A stretch of DNA of 64,000 nucleotides from Artemia franciscana (lineage: Eukaryota > Arthropoda > Branchiopoda > Anostraca > Artemiidae). The position numbers and the translations under genes are program-made. The notes below the pieces were generated by a model that was not told where the DNA came from, did no database searches, and worked only from the letters and a program-made list of their open reading frames with translations. Of the stretch, positions 35,772-47,414 are shown piece after piece; positions within the stretch are counted from its first letter, which is position 1, and every line of letters starts with the position of its first letter. The stretch lies in assembly GCF_032884065.1 (NCBI RefSeq), contig NC_088866.1:32046019-32110018 (forward strand). The letters are read 5' to 3'.

Positions 35772-38396
35772 CTTTACAAATTTCAATCATATCGCACAAT
35801 ATCAATGGCACAAAGAATAAAGATGCTTATATTGACGATCTGTACGAGAACTTCGACGTTATCTGCCTGCAAGAAACTTTGTTAACTGCCTCTAGCAGAA
35901 ATTTCCTTCATCGAAGCTCTGTTCATTCGGTTTTTACTTCTGATGCTGTTACCACGCGTGGTCGCCCTTCTGGAGGCCTGGCCTGTATTTTTAAAAAAAG
36001 TATTGATCTTTCGAACCCATCCCTTTTTTATTCGGATAAGCACATTCTTGCTGTTAGAGTAAATAGTACTGTGTTTGCTAATGTTTATCTTCCATATAAA
36101 AATAATACAGTGGAGTCAATAAATAAATTTGCTATTACATGCAAGTCTTTAAAGTCCGTGATGAATCGTGTCAAGGAAAATTAACTTGATTTTATAGTTC
36201 TTGGTGACTTTAACACGGATTTGGATGAACAGTTATCGATCCCGAGAAATATTGAAGTGCATGCCCCCTTACGTGATTCTGAAGAAAGATTTATCATACT
36301 CCTATATCCATCAATCTGGTAGTGTTTCTAATATTGATCATATAATCAGTTCGTCACAGCTAAAATGCTCGATTATTCATGTTGATATTGAGTCTGATGA
36401 CATTGACCATCTATCACTTTCATTTACTACTAAACTGAAACGTAACCTTTGCAATGTTGCCCCTATTGGGAATTATAAATGGTTTAAATGTAGTAATTGG
36501 AAAAGGGCCGATATTGCTTTATATATATTGTCTTTATCTATACTGCTTAATTGTATTCGTGTGCCTTATCATCTACTCCAATTGCAAGTAAAGGGTAGTA
36601 AGCGTGATCTTGATAGATATTATGATGATATAATTAGATGTATGAAAGAAGCTGAAAAAATTGCGGTTCCCCAGGAACGTATTCGTATAAAAACGCGGAA
36701 ATCTATATGGGCTGCCGATCCTGAATTAAAGAATTTTAAAAATAAGGCAAAACTTTGGGTTGATTGTGGTAGACCTATAACGGGGTCTATTGCGGATATA
36801 AAGCAGAAAACAAAGAATGATTATAAAAAGTACCTTAAATCTATTCGTTATAAGGGTATGGAATTTCCAGCCTCTAAAAAGGATTGGTCTAAATTGATCA
36901 ATTCTGAGAAGCTGGATAAAAGTGATCTTTATAATAGTGATTCGATTTCTAGTTCAACTTGGTATGTTTACTATTCGGGAATTTTTTCCGAATTTAATTT
37001 TTTTGTGCAGTCACTTTATTCTCGGTTACTTTCTAAAATTCTACCGCCTTTGCTTCATCAGGGCCATATTATTCCAGTATCAATAACTGCTGATGAAAAT
37101 GCAATTAAGCAACTGAAATCTTCATCCATTGATAGTGATGGTATTAGTGTAAATAATATAAATACAAAGTGTGTTGTTCTTTTATTTCATTTGCAGTTGT
37201 TGTTCCAAATGTGTTTAACATCTTCTCTGGTTCCGGATAGCTTTCTTTGTGGAAATGTCACCTCAATTCTAAAGTGGGGAAAACTCCCTTCTCATTGTTC
37301 ATCTTATCGCCCTATAACCACTACGTGTAACTTGAGTAAAATCCTTGAATATATTTTAATTCCTCATTTAAATGAAAATATAAATTTCGGATCGAATCAA
37401 TTCGGGTTTCAAGCTGGTATTGGTTGTCAACATGCACACCGTGTTCTTTCTTCCGCCCTTAAGAATAGCATGGCTGAGGGGACGCCACTTTATATGTGTA
37501 CTTTGGACCTTTCTAAAGCTTTTGACAATGTAGTTCACAGTCAAGCTTTTTTTCCCTTTTTTAATAATGGTGTAAATCTTTCAGTCATTTTTCTTCTTCG
37601 TTTTTGGTATGAGAATTCTTTCCTCCGAATTAATAAATCTGGATCTCAGTTTGTCCGTTTATGTCGAGGTGTCAAGCAGGGAGGGGTTTTATCACCTAGT
37701 ATATTCAAAATGTGCATTTCTGGTATTTTAGATGAAATTAGATCAAATTATTTTATTGGACTCTCAGATGTTTCTTATCTTGCTTATGCAGATGACCTTT
37801 TACTTTTGTGAAAAAATAATCAAGGTCTCTCGTTTATGGTCTCAAAAGTTTCACGTCTATTTTCTAATATTGGTCTTTCTCTTAATGTTGAGAAATGTGA
37901 ATTTCTAGTTTTTAATGGTCCGACTTCCTCTAATGCTCCCTTAGCTTGTCGCGGCTTTTCAATACCCTTTGTTTCCACCTTTCGGTTGTTGGGTATTACT
38001 GTTACGAATTCAATTTCTTGCCTACGGCAGTGCACTGTTCGTGATGTTCAAAAGAAAATTCAAACGGGCTATTCTAAGATAGTTGCTAATCGAGGAAAGT
38101 ATAATAGACGTGCACTCGGTAGACTATATGCTACATTTTGTGATCATTCTGTCCTTTATCTTTCTGGTCTTTATCCCCTTCTAAACAAAAAAGATGTTAA
38201 TCAGATTCGGATTTTTTATTTCAGATATTGTAAATTTTTACTTTATCTCCCCCCTTGGTATAGCAATAGGAAGATAATTCGTAAGTTTGATGGCCCTGAT
38301 ATAAGTGCAAAGTTGGCCCTCATGTATGGAAGGTTGTCGGAAAAAGCTTTTTATCGTTTGTCGCCTCATCATCCTTTGGTCCGTCTGTTCGGTTAA
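35768..38396 (+). pseudogene. LINE ORF2, endonuclease and reverse transcriptase (interrupted)
   Basis: The ATG overlaps the ORF1 stop. The N-terminus is an apurinic-type endonuclease (SHNINGTKNK, VICLQETLL, GGLACIF, LGDFNTDLDE, SVSNIDHIISS). The RT follows with YRPITTTCNLSK, CTLDLSKAFDNV, VKQGGVLSPSIF and the active site YADD. The frame is broken by TAA at 36182-36184, a shift near 36285 and TGA at 37809-37811 right after YADDLLLL. Otherwise the domains are complete to VRLFG at 38396. No RNase H domain was seen. Confidence 0.85.
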
Positions 38397-38512
38397 TCTC
38401 ATTGTAGCGTAATGTTTTTTCTATTTGTAGTGTATTTTACTTGTAGTGTATTTCATTTTTTTTTTGTTACTCCACAAGTGCCATAACTTGTTATGATGTG
38501 GGTTAAAAATAA

Positions 38513-38540
38513 ATTATTATTATTATTATTATTATTATAT
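38513..38540 (+). repeat. (TTA)n tail of the LINE
   Basis: About nine TTA/ATT units follow GGTTAAAAATAAA. The tail type (triplet repeat and not poly(A)) is a trait of some jockey/I-group LINEs. Confidence 0.85.
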
Positions 38541-38585
38541 GATTGTATTACAGATTGTATGAAAACACAATTTTCATACAAAATT

Positions 38586-40310
38586 GTATGAAAAGCATTA
38601 AAATACGAACTAAGATGGTGTGTAGTAGAGGCCATGAATAAAATTGCCGAGGATCCAGAAGATGCAACTAGACGGCATAATAGTAAAATATTGAAGTGGC
38701 ATGTTAATAAACTGAGAGGGAGTGGTCAATCCGGATTTGTCCTAGTTAAAGATAGGAACGGAGCCACAGTTAGTGATAAGGAGAGAGTTAAAGAGAGATG
38801 GACAGAACATTTTGAGAATGTGCTAAACCGAGATAGAGTTACATGAAAAGATATAGAGGAAAATGAAGAAGTTTTTGATATATTGGATGTGAAGGACGAT
38901 TTGTTTTCTGAAGAAGAACTAGCGACAGTACAAAAAGGATTAAAAAAATAAGAAGGTTCCAGGTGCTGATAGTGTGGTAAATGGATGTCTTAAATATGGC
39001 AAATCTGAGGTTAAAAATATGTTACTCAGGAACATCAATATGACTTTTGAAAAAGGGAAAGTACCTAGCGATTTTAGGAAAAACCTTACTTAAACTACTG
39101 AATAAGATGATAAGAGTGAGTACGGTAATGATCAAGGCATTAGCCTGGCCTCAGTAGGTAGCAAATTAATTAGTAATATGATACTTTTAAAATGAGAGAT
39201 GCTGTACACAAAGTTATAAGAGAAAAACAATGCGGTTTTATAAAAGTTAGAGGGCGTATCGACCAAATTCTTACTCTTAGGCTAACAATTGAGAAGTGCT
39301 TTAGTTATCAATCACCTTTGATCCTCAGTTTTATAGATTATGAAGAAGCGTTCGATTCTGTTGAAAGAAGAGCTTTAGCGAAGATCTTATCCTTGTATGG
39401 TGTACCAGACCTATACATTAAAGTGATTAGTGCTGTGTATTCTATTACCCTTTATATGGATCATTTTGATGGACTTTTTCTTAAGGAGCACAGGAAAGGC
39501 AATGGGAGACGACGGTATAAATGGGGAGGAAAAACTCTCCTACACTTAAATTATGCTGATGATTTAAGCATCCTAGATGAAAGTGTGGGCAAAATCAGTG
39601 CACATTTAGAGGTTTTGCGATTTCAGGGTGCTATAATAGGTTTAAAAATTAATGTTAAAAAGACATAAGTGAAGATGAAAAGGTGACGTTGGGTAACGAA
39701 AAGACTGATCAGGTGGACAGCTTCACTTACCTTGGTAGTATTATTAGTACATACAGTAGGAGCAGTGAAGATATTAGAAGTAGAATAACCAAGGCTCAAG
39801 GTGTTTCTTCACATAAAAAAAAGTTTGGAAGAATAGGAATACATATGTAAGAAACAGTTATGACAGTAGTCAAATATGGCTCTGAAGCATGGGCGCTCCG
39901 AAAAGTGGATGAAGATTTGCTAGATGTTTTCCAGAGAAATTGCCTACGGACTGTTCTATGTACCTGGCTGACTAACCATATTTCAACAGTAGGTTGTACG
40001 GAAAGTGTGGTTCAATTTCAAATTCTAGGGCTAATGAGAGAAAAATTGAGATGGCTAGGGCACGTTCTGCGGATGAATGATGACAGATTGCCGAAGATTA
40101 TCCTTTTCGGCCAACCGTCTAGGGCTAAACAGAAAGCTGGTAGTCCGCGGTTCGGTAGGAGGATGTCATAAAGAAAGATTAAAAGGAAATGGGAATTTCC
40201 TGGAAGGGTGTAAAGAGGGAGGCTTGAACACATTGGGATGGAGCAGGAGCGTGGGTAGCTAGGTTGGCCTCAGGCAGCTTGGTGCTGCGGTGAGTTGTTA
40301 GTAGTAATAG
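38586..40310 (+). mobile_element. RTE-like LINE, 3' part of the split copy
   Basis: Readable blocks are KALKYELR, WHVNKLRGSGQSGF, VKERWTEHFENVLNRDRV, then RT with REKQCGFIKVRGRIDQI, SFIDYEEAFDSVERRAL and LNYADDLSILDES, and the C-terminus YGSEAWALRKVDEDLLDVF and LRWLGHVLRMNDDRLPKI. The stretch between the first catalytic Asp motif and YADD is shortened by a deletion. The element ends with short TAGTAGTAATAG repeats near 40300. Confidence 0.8.
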
Positions 40311-40816
40311 TAGCCAGGGGCTAGCATCTTCGAAACCACAATATTTAAACGGAGGGAATAGACTCCAAATCCCTTTGTATTGCTGAGTTTAAATCCATCA
40401 ACATGTATCAGCTTGTGATCCGCATGTATTTCGTCTAGCAACCATGAAAACTGACTTGGTGGGATTGATATTGTTTCTACTTTTTTATTTGAAGAGAAGT
40501 CTAAAATCACAGGAGGCTATTTACTAAGCCATGGGTGATACAGGGGTATCTTTGGGGTTTAATAGCAACGAGGGTTTTACAGGGTGGTATTTTCCAGGTT
40601 TAAGAATTGTGTTGGGAGATTCACTTGGTGATTCACACATGGGGAATATTGGCGTTACCTCATGCTCTACATCAAGATATTGTGAAAGCCTGTGTGACAT
40701 TAAGGATTTAGTGTGGCACAACTATAATCTTTTCGATATAGCGCAGAGGCAGTTTTAGGAGAGGGACAGAGGGTAAAATTGCCCCGGGCGCAGAAATTAT
40801 TGTTTCATTATTGAAA
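40311..40816. other. MRPL19 intron, no gene recognised
   Basis: Non-coding; nothing identified. Confidence 0.35.
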
Positions 40817-43625
40817 ACAAGAGCTAAGAGCTCATATGGCACTTGTGACGAGGCGAGAAGAGCTAAGAGCCAGGAAATCATATGGTATGAGCTCTAACAA
40901 AATTCTAAGAATCAATAGATTGATTTAAAAAGGAAACTAAGAGGCTTAATGCCGGTCAGGATTTAAAATAAGAGCTCTGAGTCACGATGTCCTTCTAAAT
41001 ATCAAAATTCATTAAGATCCGACTACCCACTCGTAAGTTATAAATACCTAATTTTTTCTAATTTTTCCTCTCCCTTTAGCCCTCCAGATGGTCGAATCTG
41101 GGAAAACGACTTTATCAAGTCAAATTGTGCAGCTCCCTGACACGCCTACCAATTTTCATCGTCCTAGCACGTCCAGAAGCACCAAACTCGCCAAATCACT
41201 GAACCCCTCCCTCCAGCTCCCCCAAAGAGAGCGAATCCAGTACGATTCTGTCAATCACGTATCAAGGACATTTTTTTATTCCATCCACCAAGCTTCATGC
41301 TGATTCCTACACTCCAAGTGTTTTTCCAAGATTTCCCTCTCCAACTCCCCCCAATGTCAAAAGATCTGGTCGGGATTTGAAATAAGAGCCCTGAGACATG
41401 AATTCCTTCTAAAAATCAAATTTCATTAAGATCCGATCATCTATTCGTAAGATAAAAATACCCCTATTTTCAAGTTTTCCAAAAATTCCGGTTTCCCCCT
41501 CCAACTCCCTCCGATGTCACAGGATCTGGTCGGAATTTAAAATTAGAACTTTAAAGCACAAGATCCTTCTAAATATCAAGTTACAAATACCTCAATTTTC
41601 AAAATTACCCCCCCCCCCAAATTCCACCAAAGAGAGCAGATCCGGTCCGGTCATGTCAGTCAAGTATCTTAGACAAGTTTCTATTCTTCCCATCCAGTTT
41701 CAACCTGATCTCACCGCTTTAAGTATTTTCTAAGATGTTCGGTACTCCCAACTGCCCCCCCCCCCCAATTACGCTTGATCCTGTTGAGATTTAAAATAAG
41801 AAATCTGAGTTACGAGGTCCTTCTAAATATGAAGTTTCATGAAGATCCGATCACTCCTTCGTAAGTTAAAAAATACGTCATTTTTTCTTAATTTTCAGAA
41901 TTAACCCCCCCCCCAATAGAGCGGATCCGTTCCAATTATGTAAATCACGTATGTAAGACTTCTGCTTATTTTTCACACCAAGTTTCATCCCGATCCCTCC
42001 AATCTAAGCGTTTTCCATGATTTTAGGTTCCCCCACCCCAAACTTCCCCCAATGTCACCAGATCCGGTCAGGATTTAAAATAAGAGCTTTGAGAAACGAT
42101 ATCCTTCTAAATATCAATTTCATTGAGATTTGACCACCCGTTCGTAAGTTAAAAATACCTCATTTTTTCTAATTTTACAGAATTAACCCCTCCCCAACTA
42201 CCCCAAAGAGAGCGGATCCGTCCCGCTTATGTCCAACTCCAACTCCCCCCAATGTCAAAAGATCTGGTCGGGATTTGAAATAATAGCTCTGAGACATGGA
42301 TTCCTTCTAAATATCAAATTTCATTAAGATCCGATCAACTATTCGTAAGATAAAAATGCCCCAATGTTCACGTTTTCCAAGAATTCCGATTTCCCCCTCT
42401 AGCTCCCCCCAATGTCACAGGATCTGGTCGGAATTTAAAATTAGAGCTTTAAAGCACAATATCCTTCTAAAAATCAAATTTCATTAAGATCTGGTCACCC
42501 TTTCGTAAGTTACAAATACCTCATTTTTTCATATTACCCCCTCCCAACTCCACCAAAGAGAGCAGATCCGGTCCGGTTATGTCAGTAACGTATCTTAGAC
42601 AGGTTTTTATTCTTCTCATCCAGTTTCATCCTGATCTCTCCGCTTTAAGTATTCTCTAAGATTTCAAGTCCCCCCAACTGCCCCCCCCCCCAATGACGCT
42701 GGATCCGGTTGAGATTTCAAACAGCGAGATCTGAGTTACGAAGTCCTTCTAAATATGAAGTTTCATGAAGATCCGATCACACCTTCGTAAGTTAAAAATA
42801 CGTCATTTTTTTAAATTTTTCAGAATGAATCCCCCCCCCCCCAATACAGCGGATCTATTCCAATTATATAATTCACGTATCTAAGACTTCTGCTTATTTT
42901 TCCTACCAAGTTTCATCCCAATCCCTCGAATCTAAGCGTTTTCCATGATTTTAGGTTCCCCCACCCCAAACTGCCCCCAATGGCACAAGATCCGGTATGG
43001 ATTTAAAATACCAGCTTTGAGACACTATATCCTTCTAAATATCAAATTTCACTGAGATCCGATCATCCGCTCGTAAGTTAAAAATACATCATTTTTTTCT
43101 AATTTTTCAGAATTACCCCCCCCCCCCCTCCAACTACCCCAAAGAGAGCGGATCCGTTCCGGTTATGTCAATCCTGAAACTAGGACTTGTGCTTTTTCCC
43201 CGCCAAGTTCCATGCCGATCCCTCCACTCTAAGTGTTTTCCAAGATTTTTGGTTTCCCCTCCCAACCCCCCCCCCCCCCCCCTCCCCAATGTCACCGGAT
43301 CCGGTCGGAATTTAGAATAACAGCTCTGAGACATGATATCCTTCCAAAAATCAAATTTCATTAAGATCTGAGCAACCGTTCGTAAGTTAAAAATACTTCA
43401 TTTTTTCTATTTTTTCCGAATTAAAGGGCCCCCCACTCCCCCCCCCAGATGGTAAAACCGGGAAAACGACTATTTCTAATTTGATATTGTCCTGTCCCTG
43501 ATATGTCTGCCAAATTTCATCGTCCTAGCTTACCTGGAAGTGCCTAAAGTAGCAAAACCGGGACCGACAGACCGACAGAATTTGCGATTGCTATATGTCA
43601 CTTGGTTAATACCAAGTGCCATAAA
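40817..43625 (+). mobile_element. Hairpin-ended tandem-repeat element, copy A
   Basis: The left end AACAAGAGCTAAGAGCTCAT and the next 130 bp are shared with copy B. The body consists of diverged units of about 285-295 bp with the words AAATTTCATTAAGATCCGAT, TCGTAAGTTAAAAATAC, a poly(C) run and CCAAAGAGAGCGGATCC. The right end is a tail with ACCGACAGACCGACAG and the perfect hairpin CACTTGGT-TAAT-ACCAAGTG (43599-43618). TATGGCACTTG at the left and its complement at the right form a short inverted terminus. There is no coding region. Confidence 0.8.
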
Positions 43626-44733
43626 AATTCCATAGTAATGGTTTTGTCCTTACAACGTTTGTGTGGCATAACAATTCAAAACAGTTCAAAACCATTTAAT
43701 ATGGTTAATTTTTTGCGTTTTATCATTTTGGGAAATTGCTTCCCGCTTTGTGCTTTTTCCTTTTTAAACGCCATATCTCTATCATTTTATTCTATAGTTC
43801 CTGAACAAAAGTTGGTTATCCCCATTTCTTTTTCTTTCTATCCCTTTTACCTTTTAATCTGGTCTTTCCATTTTCTAAGCACCCCATCTCTAGATTTTTT
43901 GTATAATTGGTGCAAGAAGACTATGATATCGATATTCCAGTGAAACCCCATTTTCCCACTTGCTAGGTATTTTGGCGCGGCAACTATGTATTCTACAAGT
44001 GTATGGACAGATCTCTGATCAATGTATGGACATCTCTAGATTTTTTTGTATAACTGGTGCAAGAAGACTATAATATCGATATTCCAGTTAAGCCCCATTT
44101 TCTCACTTGCTAGGTATTTTGGCGCGGCAACTATGTATTCTACAAGTGTATGGACAGATCTCTGATCAGTGTATGGACATCTCTAGATTTTTTGTTTAAC
44201 TGGCGCAAGGAGACTACATTATCGATATTCCAGCAAAACCCCATTTTCTCTCTTGCTAGGCATTTTGGCGCGGCAACTATGTATTCTACAAATGTATATA
44301 CCGATCAAGGGGAGGGGGAAGTCAGGAAAAAAAAAACTTCTAAAAATCCCCAAATGTGTACACCTATATAAATGAATTATCCTCTTTCAGACCAAATTTC
44401 CTAAAAGATTCCTGCTGGAAAATGTGAAACAGAAAGAGCCTAAATACATCAAAAAACTTGTGGATTAGAACCAACGAGTACCAAGAGACCCATTTATCAA
44501 TGGAATTGTTGCCAGCAGCCATTGTCACTGACAAGGTAGATAAATCGACTTAATCTCTGACCAAAACCATCTGTAATAAATAGCCGTTTTCTAGAAGATA
44601 TATTTAAGTAAGAGAGGAAGAACAAAGAGAGAGAACCAGAGAGATAGAGAGAGTGAGAGAGAGAGGAAGAAAGAGATTAAGAAATAATATAAAAGAAAAT
44701 ATACAGATGCATTACAATAACACGAGTACTAAC
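43626..44733. repeat. MRPL19 intron with 146-bp tandem repeat
   Basis: CATCTCTAGATTTTTTGT starts at 43885, 44031 and 44178, giving three copies of 146-147 bp that contain TTTTGGCGCGGCAACTATGT. A GA-rich run lies at about 44610-44680. No gene was seen. Confidence 0.8.
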
Positions 44734-44921
44734 CTGTAGCGGGTTGATAGGAATAGTTGCCCCCTCTATCCTTGGTTCTGGTTCCATATCAAAAGAAAAG
44801 GTAGAATATTGTGGAAGTGCATCCCTTAAATAATACAACGTACTGTCGAGCCTTTTCTCAAGCCTTAGGACTTCGATACGTTTTAGTAGCGGATTATATA
44901 GTTCGTATTTGATTTCAACAC
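44734..44921 (-). CDS. MRPL19: Mitochondrial ribosomal protein L19, exon
   Basis: The acceptor TTGTTCTTATAG precedes 44921 and the donor is CTACAG/GTTAGT at 44734. With the last base of the preceding exon it reads G-VEIKYELYNPLLKRIEVL, then RLEKRLDSTLYYLRDALPQY and STFSFDMEPEP. This is the most conserved MRPL19 segment, with [20 protein letters not shown] in mammals as I recall it. 188 bp, phase 1 in, phase 0 out. A mobile repeat begins 13 bases upstream of it on the coding strand. Confidence 0.93.
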
Positions 44922-44934
44922 CTATAAGAACAAT

Positions 44935-47414
44935 AACAAGAGCTAAGAACTCATATGACACTTGTGACGAGGCGAGAAGAGCTAAGGGCCAAGAGATCAT
45001 ATGGTACTAGCTCTAACAAAATTCTATGAATCAATAGATTGATTTAAAAAGGAAAATAAGATGCTTAATGCCGGTCAGGATTTAAAATAAGAGCTCTGAG
45101 TCACGATGTCCTTCTAAATATCAAAATTCATCAAGATCCGATTACCCGCTCGTAAGTTATAAATACCTAATTTTTTCTAATTTTTCCTCTCCCTTTAGCC
45201 CCCCAGATGGTCGAATCTGGGAAAACGACTTTATCAAGTCAAATTGTGCAGCTCCTTGACACGCCTACCAATTTTAATCGTCCTAGCACGTCCAGAAGCA
45301 CCAAACTCGCCAAATCACTGAGCCCCTCCCTCCAACTCCCCCAAAGAGAGCGAATCCGGTACGATTCTGTCAATCACTTATCAAGGACATTTGTTTATTC
45401 TATCCACCAAGCTTCATCCCGATTCCTCCACTCCAAGTGTTTTTCCAAGATTTCCCCCTCCAACTCCCCCAATGTTAAAGACCTGGTTGGGATTTGAAAT
45501 AGGAGATCTGAGGCATGAGTTCCTTCTAAAAATCAATTTTTCATTAATATCCGATCATCTATTCGTAAGATAAAAATACCCCAATTTTCACGTTTTCCAA
45601 GAATTCCGGTTTCCCCCTCCAACTCCCCCCAATGTCACAGGATCTGGTAGGAATTTAAAATTATAACTTTAAAGCACAAGATCCTTCTAAATATCAAATT
45701 TCATTAAGATCTGGTCACCCTTTCGTAAGTTACAAATACCTCAATTTTCAAAACTACCCCCTCCCCCAACTCGACCAAAGAGAGCAGATTCGGTCCGGTT
45801 ATGTCAGTCACGTATCTTAGACAGGTTTCTATTCTTCCTATCCAGTTTTATCCTGATCTCACCGCTTTAAATATTTTCTAAGATTTCCGGTCCCCCCAAC
45901 TGCCCCCCCCCCAATTAGGCTTGATCCGGTTGAAATTTAAAATAAGAGATATGAGTTACGAGGTCCTTCTAAATATGAAGTTTCATGAAGATCCAATTAC
46001 TCCTTCGTAAGTTAAAAACACGTCATTTTTTCTTATTTTTCAGAATTAGCCCCCCCCCCCCCCAATAGAGCGGATCCGTTCTAATTATGTAAATCACGTA
46101 TGTAAGACTTCTGCTCTTATTTTTCCCACCAAGTTTCATCCCGATATCTCCAATCTAAGCGTTTTCCATGATTTTAGGTTCCCCACCCCAAACTTCCCCC
46201 AATGTCACCAGATCCGATCAGGATTTAAAATAAGAGCTTTGAAACACGATATCCTTCTAAATATCAAATTTCATTGAGATCCGATCACCCGTTCGTAAGT
46301 TAAAAATACCTCATTTTTTCTAATTTTTCAGAATTAACCCCTCCCCCAACTACCCCAAAGAGAGCGGATCCGTTCCGGTTATGTCAATCATGTATCTAGG
46401 ACTTGTGCTTATTTTTCCCACCAAGTTTCATCCCGATCCCTCCACTCTAAGTGTTTTCCAAGTTTTAGGTTTCCCCCTCCCAACTCCCCCCCCCAATGTC
46501 ACCAGATCCGGTCGGGTTTAAAATAAGAGCTCTGAGACACGATATCCTTCTAAATATCAAATTTCATTCAGATCCGATCATCCGTTCATAAGTTAAAAAT
46601 ACCTCATTTTTTCAAATTTTTCAGAATTACCCCCCCCCCCCCCCAACTACCCCAAAGAGAGCGGATCCATTCCGGTTATGTCAATCATGTATCTAGAACT
46701 TGTGCTTAATATTCCCACCAAGATCCCTCCACTCTAAGTTTTTTCCAAGTTTTAGGTTTCCCCCCTCCCCCCCCCCAATGTCACTAACATCTGGTCGGGA
46801 TTTAAAATAAGAGCTCTAAGACACTATATCCTTCTAAATATCAAATTTCACTGAGATCCGATCACCCGTTCGTAAGTTAAAAATACCTCATTTTTTTTTT
46901 ATTTTTCAGAATCACCCCCCCCCTCAACCACCCCAAAGAGAGCGGATCCGTTCCGGTTATGTCAATCATGTATCTAGGACTTGTGCTTATTTTCCCACCA
47001 AGTTTCATCCCGATCCCTCCACTCTAAGTGTTTTCCAAGATTTTAGGTTTCCCCCTCCCATATACCCCCCCCCCCAATGTCACCAGATCCGGTCGGGATT
47101 TAAAATAACAGCTCTGAGACACGATATCCTTCCAAACATCAAATTTCATTAAGATGTGATCAACAGTTCGTAAGTTAAAAATACTTCAATTTTTCTATTT
47201 TTTCCGAATTAACCGGCCCCCCACTCCCTCCCCCCTAGATGGTCAAATTGGGAAAACGACTATTTCTAATTTAAGCTGGTCCCGTCCCTGATACGCCTGC
47301 CAAATTTCATCATCTAGCTTGCCTGGAAGTGCCTAAGTAGCAAAACCGGGACCGACAGACCGAAAAAATTGGCGATTGCTATATGTCACTTGGTTAATAC
47401 CAAGTGTCATAAAA
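44935..47414 (+). mobile_element. Hairpin-ended tandem-repeat element, copy B
   Basis: Same head, body and tail as copy A. Unit starts (GGATTTAAAATAAGAG) are at about 45934, 46221, 46515, 46798 and 47096, giving a period of 283-298 bp. The terminal hairpin CACTTGGTTAATACCAAGTG is at 47387-47406. The number of units differs from copy A. The head begins 13 bases from the MRPL19 exon. Confidence 0.8.

Larger units (their letters stand above)
34305..38556 (+). mobile_element. Jockey-superfamily non-LTR retrotransposon, nearly complete
   Basis: A 5' region with two 78-bp monomers is followed by ORF1 with zinc knuckles, ORF2 with endonuclease and RT, and a short 3' UTR ending in (TTA)n at about 38513-38540. 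A 13-bp match GTATGAAAACACA lies at 34292-34304 and 38557-38569 and may be the target duplication, although about 17 bases separate it from the tail. The copy is young: only two stops and one frameshift were seen in ORF2. The exact clade is not settled. Confidence 0.82.

Noticed and set aside
37809-37811. TGA after YADDLLLL considered as a recoding (selenocysteine or readthrough) site
   Set aside because: The same ORF also has a TAA and a frameshift, so ordinary decay is the simpler reading.
41088-41303. Short open frames in the tandem-repeat elements (also at 45207-45497, 62719-63151)
   Set aside because: They are not conserved between units or copies and are broken by poly(C) length changes.
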